From an uncultured Hyphomicrobiales bacterium (GTDB lineage Bacteria; Pseudomonadota; Alphaproteobacteria; Rhizobiales; Beijerinckiaceae), in NCBI GenBank assembly GCA_903931945.1, contig CAIZEI010000181.1, forward strand, positions 1 to 45,537: DNA of 45,537 nucleotides, given 5' to 3'. The notes beneath the pieces were generated by a model. The model was not told where the DNA came from. It worked only from the letters and a program-made list of their open reading frames with translations, and searched no databases. This document shows positions 17,856 to 26,522 of this stretch, in pieces. A program made the translations under genes and the position numbers. Positions within the stretch are counted from its first letter, which is position 1. Every line of letters begins with the position of its first letter.

Positions 17856-17996
17856 GATGCCGCGACACGATGCGCCAGCCCGCGAATATCGTTAACGCAT
17901 TGCGCGACCTGATGAAGGAATGACCCACTCCCGCGTGGCGCAACGCGTCCGGACGCAAGCCGGTCAATGTCATCGCCCGCCGAAGGCTGCGGGATC

Positions 17997-18380
17997 TCAG
18001 ACGACAGCCGTCTGACCCGTCATGGTTGTATAAGCCTCGCCCCAGCAATGGGCCATGCTTTTTCCCATTGAAATCGCCCTGCCCCGCAGCGGTTCTGGCA
18101 GCGTTCGGGTCGCAGACGCAACCCATAAATCGCGCCATCGGTCGAAATGTTGCTGACTCATGGCAAGCTTCAGATGCGGCGGGAACGGCGCCGAACGATA
18201 CCGCTCCAGCCCAAGCAGCGCGGTGATCCAGAAATCATCCATCGTCGATAAATGTTTGTCCCAATTCTTGACCGAACCGGCGAAAACCGGGCCAAGCAGC
18301 GCGTCAATGCGCGCAGCCTCATAAAAATCGCGAACGCAATTACAAATCGCGCTTTCGAGATCGGCGGATGGGTCGGACAT
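17997..18380 (-). CDS. Group III truncated hemoglobin
   Basis: A 127-residue globin of the 2/2 fold, group III. The start at 18380 has GGAGATTGAAC before it. Recognisable helix features are FYEAARIDALLGPVF (B helix), WDKHLSTMDDFWITALLG (E helix region), YRSAPFPPHLKLAMS, and QQHFDRWRDLW, where the His is the expected proximal heme ligand. It is downstream of, and on the same strand as, the flavin hydroxylase at 18487 with a 106-nt gap, so it is likely in one transcript. Group III globins have no firmly assigned role; oxygen supply to an oxygenase or protection from NO or peroxide would fit the setting (inference). Confidence 0.87.
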   Translation of the reverse strand: MSDPSADLESAICNCVRDFYEAARIDALLGPVFAGSVKNWDKHLSTMDDFWITALLGLERYRSAPFPPHLKLAMSQQHFDRWRDLWVASATRTLPEPLRGRAISMGKSMAHCWGEAYTTMTGQTAVV

Positions 18381-18486
18381 GTTCAATCTCCTTTTGAAAT
18401 CCATCGCGCAGTTGCGACAGATTGATCTGATCTGCATCAAAATTGCGGAACCTTCGCCGCGCCGTCCAAGCAAAACCGCCATTTCG

Positions 18487-19680
18487 TCAGGCGGCCAGCC
18501 CCGTTCCGGAATAAAGCCATTGCAGGCCATTGTAGAATTCTTCTGGCGTTTTCGCGCCCAGGATCGAATTTCTGATGCGGCGTTCAACGCCTTCTGCGTG
18601 ATAGAACCTGCCCAGCATTCGCGAGGAGAGAACAACGCGATAGGTTCGGACGATGCGGTTTTCCTGATAGGACAGAAAAGCGGAATGGAAATCGCCGCCG
18701 GAATTTCCAACGCGATCGGCGAGGCAAACCGCGTCCTCCATGGCCATGCAGGCGCCTTGCGCAAAATATTGATGGGTGGGATGCGCGGCATCGCCGAGCA
18801 GCGTAACCCGGCCGTCGGTCCAGTTTTCGATTGGATCACGATCAGCCAGCACCCAGCGTCGCCATTCTGTCGGAATTTCCAGCAATTTTCGTGCGCGCGG
18901 CACAATATCGCCGAAACGGGACAGGACCTCCTCGCGTGTTCCGGGCTCATTCGATCCAACGTTTTCGACCGAAGTGACGAAAGTCGCGACGAGATTAAAT
19001 GTTTTCCAGCCCTGGAGAGGATAGTGAACCATGTGGCACTTCGGCCCGGCCCATAGCGTGGCCGCATTCCATCGAAGGTCCCTTGGCATGTCCTCGATTG
19101 GCAGCACCGCGCGATAGGCGACGTGACCGGACAACCGAAGCGGATCGCCACCGGTGATCTGCTCCCGGATTTTCGAACGGACGCCGTCGCAGCCGACAAC
19201 AGCGTCGCCCGCGAATATCTCGCCGCCCTGGGTGCGCGCCTGCGCGCCGTCCGGCGTATTTTCGTAACCAACGACACGCTGCCTGTTGACGAGCATCACG
19301 GACGGGCTGGCGCGGCAGGCGTTGAGCAGAACGCCATGCAAGTCGGCGCGATGCACCACGGCATAAGGGTTGCCAAATCGCGTGCGAAAAACGTCGTCCA
19401 CAGGGATGCCAGCGATTTCATCGCCGCTGCGCCCATCCATCATGACGAGCCGATCAATGTACACAGCAACCGCCCGCGCCTCCGGACCTACGCCCAGATA
19501 ATCCAGGGCATGGAAAGCGTTCGGACCGATCTGAATTCCCGCGCCAATTTCGCCAAATTGCTCCGCCTGTTCGAGCACAGTGACGCGGCACCCTGCGCGC
19601 GCCAGACCGAGTGCGGCCGAAAGTCCGCCAATGCCGCCGCCGGCTATGACCACGCTTGGCTGCCTGTCTTTTCCCATCAT
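18487..19680 (-). CDS. FAD-dependent aromatic hydroxylase, probably 3-hydroxybenzoate 6-monooxygenase
   Basis: Class A flavin monooxygenase, 397 residues, which would convert 3-hydroxybenzoate to gentisate using NADH and O2. The NxGxxG FAD site is VVIAGGGIGGLSAALG (glycines 14-19), followed by QFGEIGAGIQIGPNAFHALD. The second FAD motif is VTLLGDAAHPTHQYFAQGAC and the tail (TYRVVLSSRMLG, TPEEFYNGLQWLY) is typical of the MhbM/NagX group from memory. The start is ATG 19680, with GGGGAGGCG just upstream; the frame is open to 19848 but that extension lacks similarity. Divergence from gentisate dioxygenase strongly supports the function. Salicylate 5-type or 6-hydroxynicotinate activity is less likely but possible. 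Confidence 0.85.
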   Translation of the reverse strand: MMGKDRQPSVVIAGGGIGGLSAALGLARAGCRVTVLEQAEQFGEIGAGIQIGPNAFHALDYLGVGPEARAVAVYIDRLVMMDGRSGDEIAGIPVDDVFRTRFGNPYAVVHRADLHGVLLNACRASPSVMLVNRQRVVGYENTPDGAQARTQGGEIFAGDAVVGCDGVRSKIREQITGGDPLRLSGHVAYRAVLPIEDMPRDLRWNAATLWAGPKCHMVHYPLQGWKTFNLVATFVTSVENVGSNEPGTREEVLSRFGDIVPRARKLLEIPTEWRRWVLADRDPIENWTDGRVTLLGDAAHPTHQYFAQGACMAMEDAVCLADRVGNSGGDFHSAFLSYQENRIVRTYRVVLSSRMLGRFYHAEGVERRIRNSILGAKTPEEFYNGLQWLYSGTGLAA

Positions 19681-19924
19681 CGCCTCCCCGCCAGCAGTCG
19701 AACGCGGCGTCCGAACTATGGAAATCTCTTGGCGCCATCGTTTCGAAGCGCTCTTGATCTGCCTCAATCCATTGTCGCTTTCCAGAAGCGCAATCTGTTC
19801 AAATTGCGCGGCGGCCTCGCGCCGTGCGGCGATATTGAGGCAAGTCAATACTCATATCGGGCAAGCAGGTAACGGATGATTGGACTTTTCGCTTTTCGCG
19901 GAAGCCGGACAAGGGAGCTGCACG
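19681..19924. promoter_or_regulatory. Divergent control region between ring hydroxylase and gentisate dioxygenase
   Basis: The 244-nt spacer should hold both promoters. An inverted repeat TGCCTCAAT (19760-19768) and ATTGAGGCA (19834-19842), 65 nt apart, is the best candidate for a regulator site and could support looping. No regulator gene lies next to it. Confidence 0.3.
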
Positions 19925-20965
19925 ATGCTGGAACTTGGAACACTTGAGGAATTGCCGCGCGCCTATCGCGAAGCCCTGTCCAACCATCACCTTGCGCCGC
20001 TCTGGCCGCTCATGCGGGCTGCCTTGCCTTACGATATGCCAATCCGGCGCGCGCGACCGCACCTTTGGAAATGGACCGACGTGAGGCCGGACCTGTTGCG
20101 CGCGGGCGAACTCACCCCGCTCGAAAAAGCGGAACGGCGTGTGCTGATTCTCGCCAATCCCGGCCTTGGCCCCGACAGCATTCGCGCGACGCCATCAATT
20201 TTCATCGGCATGCAACTCATCCTGCCCGGCGAATTCGCGCCGACCCACAAGCACTCCCCAAGCGCCATTCGCATGGTTATCGAGGGCGAGGGCGGCTACA
20301 CGATCGTACGCGGCGAGAAATGCCCGATGGAAAAGGGCGACTTGATCCTCACGCCGTCCGGTCTTTGGCATGAGCATGGCCACGAAGGGGCTGAACCGGT
20401 TATCTGGATGGATGCGCTCGACCTGCCCGTCGTCGGAGCGCTTGAATGCGCTTATGCGGTGGAAGGAAAGTCGCAGACAGGCAGCAATCAGCCGGACGCA
20501 TCACAAACCCGGTATCTTCGTGCTGGACTTGTCCCCTATTCTTCGCTCGGCCAAAGACGCCCCGATTACCCGCTCATTCGATATCCCTGGCGCGATGTGC
20601 GCGAGGCGCTTGTGGCCATGTCTGGCGTCGTCGATCGCAATTCGATGGTGCAACTGGCCTACATCAATCCGGAAACCGGCGCCGAATGCATGCCTATTCT
20701 CGGGTTCTCAGCAATGATGCTGCGACCGGGCGAAACCGCGCGCCCCATCCGCCGGTCATCATCGGCAGTGCTGCATTGCATTGAGGGACAGGGCGAGGCC
20801 TTGATCGACGGCGAAACGATCCGGTTCGCGGAAAGCGATACGTTCGCCACGCCAACGCACGCCGAAATCGAAATTCTCAATCGAACCTCGAAACCGGCGT
20901 TCCTGTTTCAGGTTGACGATGCGCCCATGCAGCGGAAACTCGGGTTCTACGAGGAGTTTCAATAG
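19925..20965 (+). CDS. Gentisate 1,2-dioxygenase
   Basis: Bicupin Fe(II) dioxygenase, 346 residues, which opens gentisate to maleylpyruvate. The first cupin holds the ligands in FAPTHKHSPSAIRMVIEGEG (H108, H110) and GLWHEHGHEG (H149), with GYTIVRGEKCPMEKGDLILT between them; a second cupin (residues about 255-345) has LHCIEGQGEALIDGETIRFA. The N-terminal segment (YREALSNHHLAPLWPLMRAA) is the usual substrate-side arm. The start at 19925 has GGGAG 8 nt upstream and is preferred over the in-frame 19880. Divergent from its likely upstream enzyme at 18487. Maleylpyruvate isomerase and fumarylpyruvate hydrolase are not in the window. Confidence 0.9.
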   Translation: MLELGTLEELPRAYREALSNHHLAPLWPLMRAALPYDMPIRRARPHLWKWTDVRPDLLRAGELTPLEKAERRVLILANPGLGPDSIRATPSIFIGMQLILPGEFAPTHKHSPSAIRMVIEGEGGYTIVRGEKCPMEKGDLILTPSGLWHEHGHEGAEPVIWMDALDLPVVGALECAYAVEGKSQTGSNQPDASQTRYLRAGLVPYSSLGQRRPDYPLIRYPWRDVREALVAMSGVVDRNSMVQLAYINPETGAECMPILGFSAMMLRPGETARPIRRSSSAVLHCIEGQGEALIDGETIRFAESDTFATPTHAEIEILNRTSKPAFLFQVDDAPMQRKLGFYEEFQ

Positions 20966-21067
20966 GGCCTTGATTCTTTGCATCTCGATCGCACGCATCA
21001 GGCGGCGATCAAGACGCTTTTGACGAGCGGCTTCACTGCGCGATGTTCCATTCGAACACTGGAATCG

Positions 21068-22018
21068 TCATGAGCGATTCCAGGCGGCAAAAGCGAGCCC
21101 AGTACCGGTCAATGCTTCTGTGCGATAAGCAGGCGTATACGATACCCAATCGAGGTCAAAACCGCTCGTGGCGCCCGCGAGCACGATCCAGTTGCGGATT
21201 TCCGAACTTCCCGATTGCAGCCTTCTGGGATCGAGCCGCGACAGGAACCCGATATCCTTGTTGCGCAAGGCCTCGATCACCGAGAGGTCGAGATCCTCTT
21301 CGGCGCGAAAATGGCTCAATCCGCCTGAGGCCAAAAAGCCAACATTCAAATCGTCCGGGAATGTTTCGATCAAGCCGCGCAGCGCAGCCCCCAATGCCAG
21401 GCATCGCGCCGGCGTCGGCTGATTTGGCGGAAAGAACGTATTCAGAAATACCGGAACTATTGGAATGTTCACGCCGCCGAGGTACGTCCGGTGAATGAAC
21501 GAAAACGCGTGACCTTCGTATTGTCCGTCTGAAAGCCCCTTTAACGCCGCGACATCGAACCCGCCTTCAATCAGGCCTTCGATGAAATGCAACGCCATGC
21601 CGGAATGCACCGGGTAATTTCGCTCCTTGCCCTGCTCCAGACGCAACATTTGCGCGCGTCGATACCATTCCCCCGCGGGCAAGTCCGTCATGGAGGCGTT
21701 GCGAATTGTCGATCCATAATAAATTCCGATGGAGGGCATAAGCGTGTCACGGAACAATTCCCGCTGGTCGTCGCCGATAATCACGAGCGCATCGAGTCTC
21801 GCGCGCGCGATTCGCTCATGCAGGTTTTTCATAGCGGCGTGAACCGCCGAATAACGTTCGGCGATCGCTTCATCGGTGACAAGATCGCGCGCGCCAGGCG
21901 GCGCCATCGCCAGGATTTCGGCGTAGGTGCGCGGAAGACCGTTGCGGTCGTGATAAGCGCCTTCGAGATCGTAAGTTCGAAAGCCCCGCTGCCAGTCCTT
22001 GAGTTCGCAGGTCAGCAT
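21068..22018 (-). CDS. LigB-type class III extradiol dioxygenase, 5' end disrupted
   Basis: The open frame from ATG 22018 gives 316 residues similar to the catalytic LigB subunit of protocatechuate 4,5-dioxygenase and relatives: ALVIIGDDQRELF, RCLALGAALRGLIETFPDDL, NVGFLASGGLSHF (catalytic-base His) and LQSGSSEIRNWIVL (acidic ligand region). However, it lacks the N-terminal SHS/SHIP segment that carries an iron-binding His. That segment is encoded just upstream in the same frame, behind a TGA (see 22019-22060). As written the protein would start after the ligand and probably not bind iron. It is likely a recent pseudogene, a read-through gene or a sequence error. Divergent from the LLM-VOC-hydroxylase operon. 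Substrate is unknown; a vicinal diol of a phenol or hydroxypyridine. Confidence 0.78.
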   Translation of the reverse strand: MLTCELKDWQRGFRTYDLEGAYHDRNGLPRTYAEILAMAPPGARDLVTDEAIAERYSAVHAAMKNLHERIARARLDALVIIGDDQRELFRDTLMPSIGIYYGSTIRNASMTDLPAGEWYRRAQMLRLEQGKERNYPVHSGMALHFIEGLIEGGFDVAALKGLSDGQYEGHAFSFIHRTYLGGVNIPIVPVFLNTFFPPNQPTPARCLALGAALRGLIETFPDDLNVGFLASGGLSHFRAEEDLDLSVIEALRNKDIGFLSRLDPRRLQSGSSEIRNWIVLAGATSGFDLDWVSYTPAYRTEALTGTGLAFAAWNRS

Positions 22019-22060
22019 TACGCTATGCGATGACGCAAAAGCGGCGGCTCAGCGCGCCAT
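22019..22060 (-). other. Original start of the LigB-type gene with in-frame TGA at codon 4
   Basis: Upstream of 22018 and in the same frame the codons read ATG GCG CGC TGA GCC GCC GCT, giving M-A-R-stop, then AAAFASSHSVML joined to the main frame. A strong ribosome site (GGGAGA, about 6 nt) precedes the ATG at 22060, while none precedes 22018. The SSHSVML after the stop matches the conserved N-terminal metal-ligand segment of the family. So 22060 is the ancestral start and one base change created the stop (a CGA or GGA codon would need one change). Confidence 0.75.
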
Positions 22061-22211
22061 GGCTATCTCCCGAATGGCTCATGTGGCGAGACGCCACTGC
22101 ATTCACAATTTCGCGCGCTTAAACGTCGCACATTGATCCAGCGCAAGCCCTGTCGCAGGCGGGGGCCTAATCTGGATTGATCGCACAAAGATGTTCCATA
22201 CGGAGGGAATC

Positions 22212-23393
22212 ATGCAGGCCTGGTATTTTACGGAGATGCCCTATCCGCACCTTCCGCCGCTCGACAAGATTTCATCAATGCGAGTGAACCTTCCAAGCGA
22301 GAATTTCGATCCTCGCGTCGGCGCCGATCTCTACAATCGTTATCTCGATGAATATGTCATCGCCGATAGCCTCGGACTGAACATGATGGTCAACGAGCAT
22401 CATCAGACCGCGACCTGCATTGACGTCGCCGCGCCCCTTTCATTGGCTATTCTGGCGCGGCAGACCAGTCGTGGCCGCATCTGCATTCTCGGAAACCCGA
22501 TCGCCAATCGCGGCGATCCTATCAGGATCGCCGAGGAGATGGCGATGATCGATTGCATTTCACGAGGAAGGTTGAACGCGGGCTTTGTTCGCGGCGTGCC
22601 CTATGAAGTATTTGGAGGCAATACCAACCCCACGCAAACTCTTGCGCGTCTGTGGGAGGGCGTCGACCTCTGCGTCAATGCGTGGACGCGAACCGATGGC
22701 CCCTTCAACTTCGAGGGCAAGTTCACGCACAGGCGCAGCGTGAATATCTGGCCACGCCCCTATCAGTTGCCACATCCGCCGGTCTGGGTGACCGGATCGA
22801 GCGATGTGGAGTCGGTTAAAACATCGGCGGCGAAGGGCTTTGTGTTCGCCACGTTCCTTCAACCCTATCAGCAAGTTCGCATGTTGTTCGATGTCTACCG
22901 CGAAGCCTATCGCGACAACGGCCAGCCCGGCGGGGGCGGCGTCGCGTTCCTGCCGATTGTCTATGTCGGCGATACGGAGGCCGAGGCGGAACGAGGCGTG
23001 CGCGAACTCACCTGGTATCTGAAGGCCAAGGTCGAACCGCAATTCCGCAATCCGCCAGGCTTTGTCCCTGTCAGCGCCAATGTTGCGGCGCTGCGCAGCG
23101 GAGTCAATGCGCGATCGCGCACGAACGACAGTTTGCGTGAGGTTTCCATTGAGGAGCAACGCGAACTTGGCGTCGTTATGTATGGAACGCCCGATCAGGT
23201 CGTTGCGCAAATCAAACGGGAGTACGAGCGCGTCGGCGGATTCGATCATCTCCTGATGATGATGCAGGCCGGATTTCTGGATCACAAGAGCACAGTCGCC
23301 AATATGACGCTGTTCGCGCGCGAAGTTTATCCGCAAATCAGGGACCTGCCCAACACGCGGCCTGCATCGCAACCGGCGGTGGCGGCCGAATAG
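22212..23393 (+). CDS. LLM class flavin-dependent oxidoreductase
   Basis: Luciferase-like monooxygenase, 393 residues, using reduced FMN from a separate reductase. The start at 22212 has GGAGGGAATC directly before it, better than the ATG at 22191. Family features are VNEHHQTATCIDVAAPLSLA, GRICILGNPIANRGDPIRIA with EEMAMIDCISRGRLNAGFVRG, and PPVWVTGSSDVESVKTSAAK near residue 200. It opens an operon with a VOC dioxygenase (15-nt gap) and a flavin hydroxylase. In such settings LLM enzymes hydroxylate or decarboxylate rings, or cleave C-N bonds; none of these can be told apart here. No flavin reductase gene is nearby. Confidence 0.88.
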   Translation: MQAWYFTEMPYPHLPPLDKISSMRVNLPSENFDPRVGADLYNRYLDEYVIADSLGLNMMVNEHHQTATCIDVAAPLSLAILARQTSRGRICILGNPIANRGDPIRIAEEMAMIDCISRGRLNAGFVRGVPYEVFGGNTNPTQTLARLWEGVDLCVNAWTRTDGPFNFEGKFTHRRSVNIWPRPYQLPHPPVWVTGSSDVESVKTSAAKGFVFATFLQPYQQVRMLFDVYREAYRDNGQPGGGGVAFLPIVYVGDTEAEAERGVRELTWYLKAKVEPQFRNPPGFVPVSANVAALRSGVNARSRTNDSLREVSIEEQRELGVVMYGTPDQVVAQIKREYERVGGFDHLLMMMQAGFLDHKSTVANMTLFAREVYPQIRDLPNTRPASQPAVAAE

Positions 23394-23408
23394 CGCGAGG
23401 GAGACAAT

Positions 23409-24365
23409 ATGACCGCCATTAAAGGGCAGATCGCCGCCTACAGGCGATCGGGCGAAACGGGAATTCATTCGCTCGATCATTTCGCTCTGGTTGTCCCCGA
23501 CATAGAGAAAGCGCGAACTTTCTACGCGGCCTTCGGCCTCGAAACACGCCCAACGCGTAAGCAAATCGAGCTTCGTGTCGCCCGTAACGCCCATTGTTGG
23601 GGATTGGTCGCGGAAGGCGCGCGCAAAAAGCTTCACTACGTTTCCTTCGGCGCCTTCGAAGACGATATGCAAAAATTTCGCGAACGCCTGAAGGTGCTTG
23701 GCGTTGAAACCGTCCAGCCGCCAAAGGGATATGAAAGCAACGGAATTTGGTTCCATGACCCCGATGGCTTGCTGCTCGAAATTCGCGCAGCGGAAAAAAC
23801 ATCGCCGTTTGCAAAGACGGCGTTTGAATGCCCGAGCGCTGGACCGAATGAGCGTGGCGCGCTTCCGCGAAAGCAAACTCGGCAGGCGCAACCGGTGAGA
23901 TTCTCGCATATGGCGATCTACGCGCGCGACGTTGGGCGTTCGGCCGAATTTTACGCCCGAACGCTGGGGTTGCGGATTTCCGATCGGGCGGCGGACGTGA
24001 TTGCCTTTTGCCACGGCATTCACGGCAGCGACCATCACCTGATCGCCTTCGTCAAATCCGATGGTCCAGGCCTGCACCATTCGAGTTGGGACATGGGTTC
24101 GATCGGCGGAATCGGTCTTGGCGCGATGCAGATGGCGGCGAGCGGACACGAACGGGGGTGGGGCCTGGGGCGGCATGTGCTGGGGTCTAATTATTTTCAT
24201 TATGTCCGCGATCCCTGGGGCAGTTTCGCAGAATACACCGCTGATATGGATTATGTGCCATTTGACCGCGACTGGAGCGCTGGCGTTCACGACGCCGAGG
24301 ATTCTTTCTACTTGTGGGCGAACGCGCCGCCTGAAGATTTTGCTCGCAATTATGAGATCGAGTGA
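23409..24365 (+). CDS. VOC-family (type I) extradiol ring-cleavage dioxygenase
   Basis: A 318-residue two-module glyoxalase-fold dioxygenase. Module 1 (residues about 18-128, DHFALVVPDIEKARTFYAAF) is the structural half; module 2 (about 163-285) has the 2-His-1-carboxylate set H167 (RFSHMAIYARD), H224 (GLHHSSWDMG) and E275 (WGSFAEYTADMDY). The spacing H224 to E275 equals that in catechol 2,3-dioxygenase, and H264 and H209/H210 match second-sphere His. So iron-dependent meta cleavage of a catechol-like ring is likely. It sits between the LLM oxidoreductase and an MhpA-like hydroxylase with gaps of 15 and 18 nt, so the hydroxylase probably supplies its diol. Confidence 0.88.
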   Translation: MTAIKGQIAAYRRSGETGIHSLDHFALVVPDIEKARTFYAAFGLETRPTRKQIELRVARNAHCWGLVAEGARKKLHYVSFGAFEDDMQKFRERLKVLGVETVQPPKGYESNGIWFHDPDGLLLEIRAAEKTSPFAKTAFECPSAGPNERGALPRKQTRQAQPVRFSHMAIYARDVGRSAEFYARTLGLRISDRAADVIAFCHGIHGSDHHLIAFVKSDGPGLHHSSWDMGSIGGIGLGAMQMAASGHERGWGLGRHVLGSNYFHYVRDPWGSFAEYTADMDYVPFDRDWSAGVHDAEDSFYLWANAPPEDFARNYEIE

Positions 24366-24383
24366 GACACATGGGGTTTTGCA

Positions 24384-26015
24384 ATGGATAGAACGAGCAG
24401 CAAGATGGACACACAGGTTCTGATCGTTGGCGCGGGGCCGGTCGGTTTGACTCTGGCGCTCGACCTTGGGCGGCGCGGAATACGCTGCATCGTGATCGAA
24501 CAAAAAGACAAGCCCGCCTTTTTGCCAAAAATGGAGCGGGTCAATGCGCGAACGATGGAACTTTATCGGCGCATGGGGCTCGCAGAAAAAATTCGCAATG
24601 CCGGGTTGCGCTCCGATATTCCCATGGATGTTTTCGTTGTGCTTGATCTCGCGCATCCCCCGTTGCTCAGGTTGCCTTATCCATCGGTTGCGGAGGCGCA
24701 AGCTGATATTCGCGCAACCACTGACGGTTCCGTTCCCCTCGAACCCTATCAATTGATTTCTCAATATACGCTGGAGCCGCTGCTCAAAGCCGAATGCGAA
24801 AAAATACCCGCGATCACGCTGCGCTGGAGCACTCAATTTCTGACGTTGCAACAGGATCGCGAGGGCGTGGCGGCAACGATCCGTCAGGCCGACGGCTCAA
24901 CGCAAACCCTTCGCGCAGCCTATCTGGTTGGCTGCGACGGCGGCGCCAGTCCGGTGCGCCACGCCATCGGAATCAAACTTCGCGGCGAACCGAATTCGTT
25001 GTCGCTGCGCCAGGGGCTCTACTATTGCGAGGAGCTTTTCGAGCGGCTGCCAGTCGGCAATGGACCCGGCCATGGCCGCCACTACCATGTTGCCGACGAC
25101 AAATCGACATTCCTGATCATGCAGGATTCAACGAAGCATTGGACACTGCATTCAACTGTCGAGAGCGATGACGACATGAAGGCGCAGTTCGCCAGGGCCG
25201 TCGGCTTCCCGGTCAAGTTCGAAATGTTGTCGTGCAATCCGTGGCGCCAGAACCTGATGGTGGCCGACAAATATCAGAATGGTCGGGTGTTCCTCGCTGG
25301 CGACGCGGTGCATCTTGTGATTCCAACGGGCGGTCTGGGCATGAACTCGGGCGTCGGCGACGCGGTCGATCTTGCCTGGAAGCTTGAGGCCGTGCTGAAG
25401 GGATGGGGCGGACCCGGTCTATTGCCATCTTACGAATTCGAACGCCGACAGATTGGCGACCGCAATGTCGGCGCATCGCGCTACGCGACGCTGGGCCGGA
25501 GGAAATGGCGGTCGATGTGGCGTCCGAACATACGCGACAACACGCCGGAAGGACGACAAAACCGTGAAATTCTTGCATCCGTCGCTGATGTCGAGCAACG
25601 CAAGACCAACGAAATGATCGGCGCCGAAATGGGCTATCGCTATGTCGATTCGCCCGTTATCTGCGATATTCCCGGTGGCCCGGAGCACCTTTTCCGGGTG
25701 TATGAACCGACGACCTGGCCAGGCGCGCGGCTGCCGCATGTGTGGCTCAACGATGGCGCAGCTGTGCAGGATCGTCTGCCTGAATTCGGATTTGCCATCT
25801 TACGCCTGGGAGGGACCAGTGTTGATATTGCGGCGCTGGAAGCCGCGCTTGCCGCGCATGGCGCGCCGGTTGCGACGCTTGAAATTCGCGACAGCATCGC
25901 CCGGGAAATTTACGGGTTCGATATAATATTGCTGCGTCCGGATATGCATATCGTCTGGCGCGGCAATGTTTTGCCAGACGCGAAGGAAATTGCTGCGATC
26001 GCGACCGGCCACTGA
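24384..26015 (+). CDS. FAD-dependent aromatic monooxygenase, MhpA-like
   Basis: Class A flavin hydroxylase of the larger (PheA/MhpA/PcpB) type, 543 residues. The FAD site is VLIVGAGPVGLTLALDLGRR, the substrate-side motif CDGGASPVRHAIGIKLRG is near residue 180, and the second FAD motif is GRVFLAGDAVHLVIPTGGLG, then MNSGVGDAVDLAWKLEAVL. A C-terminal thioredoxin-like domain (about 450-540; RLPEFGFAILRLGG, DIILLRPDMHIVWRG) is typical of this group. Last gene of the LLM-VOC operon. It would add the second hydroxyl ortho to the first before extradiol cleavage. An alternative start at 24405 (MDTQVLIV) cannot be excluded. Confidence 0.87.
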   Translation: MDRTSSKMDTQVLIVGAGPVGLTLALDLGRRGIRCIVIEQKDKPAFLPKMERVNARTMELYRRMGLAEKIRNAGLRSDIPMDVFVVLDLAHPPLLRLPYPSVAEAQADIRATTDGSVPLEPYQLISQYTLEPLLKAECEKIPAITLRWSTQFLTLQQDREGVAATIRQADGSTQTLRAAYLVGCDGGASPVRHAIGIKLRGEPNSLSLRQGLYYCEELFERLPVGNGPGHGRHYHVADDKSTFLIMQDSTKHWTLHSTVESDDDMKAQFARAVGFPVKFEMLSCNPWRQNLMVADKYQNGRVFLAGDAVHLVIPTGGLGMNSGVGDAVDLAWKLEAVLKGWGGPGLLPSYEFERRQIGDRNVGASRYATLGRRKWRSMWRPNIRDNTPEGRQNREILASVADVEQRKTNEMIGAEMGYRYVDSPVICDIPGGPEHLFRVYEPTTWPGARLPHVWLNDGAAVQDRLPEFGFAILRLGGTSVDIAALEAALAAHGAPVATLEIRDSIAREIYGFDIILLRPDMHIVWRGNVLPDAKEIAAIATGH

Positions 26016-26040
26016 CGCCACTGGGCCCGAAAGCCAGCGT

Positions 26041-26268
26041 TCATGTCTTTTGGCGGGCGTCCGGCGCGCGCCAAAGGACATTCTGCGTTCGCCTTCCTGG
26101 AAAGCCGATGGTCTGCGCAAATGTCACTGGCTGCTCGTCAGGAAGTGGCTGCCATTTTGCGCCTTTGGCATGGTCGACAGCTCCGCGAATGAACGTCGCG
26201 AGTCCGTACAATGTGCAAAAACGATAAACATTCCGACCAACGAATCCGGCGTCCACCGAAACATGGAG
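26041..26268 (-). pseudogene. Nitroreductase, C-terminal remnant
   Basis: Read on the minus strand, the last 75 or so residues before a stop contain VSVDAGFVGRNVYRFCTLYG, then LATFIRGAVDH and PDEQPVTFAQTIGFPG. This is the conserved C-terminal part of nitroreductase-family flavoproteins (DxGFIxQNVYLFC, GLATVVRG, LAQTVGYP in intact members, from memory). Upstream of residue VSVDAG the frame no longer resembles the family, and no start with a ribosome site gives an N-terminal half. It is therefore a 5'-deleted relic in the 507-nt gap between two operons. Confidence 0.6.
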
Positions 26269-26522
26269 ACGTCTATTATGGCGCTGCGTCCTCCTGATCT
26301 TGATCAATGCGGCGTCGCGCCAGTAATGCGCATAGTCGAGATAATGTCGGCTCCCGTGAGCGCGGGGCGAGTTTCGCGAACGATTCTCTGACGCCAAACA
26401 TCCGGCGGGAAGTTCCTGCGAATGGCGCCGTCGACAGCTCTTCAAGGCGCGGGGATTTCGGCGAGGCGCGACGTGATGATTGTCCGCGCGGTCACAATCG
26501 AGCGGAAAACGGGATCACACAA
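26269..26522. other. Leader of the molybdenum hydroxylase operon
   Basis: Spacer between the nitroreductase relic and the first hydroxylase gene. An open frame extends the [2Fe-2S] gene upstream to 26307, but its translation is unlike any family N-terminus. No clear operator or promoter was recognised. Confidence 0.35.

Noticed and set aside
22560..24851. 763-codon open frame on the minus strand
   Set aside because: It is the antisense shadow of the LLM, VOC and flavin hydroxylase genes, whose plus-strand products have clear motifs.
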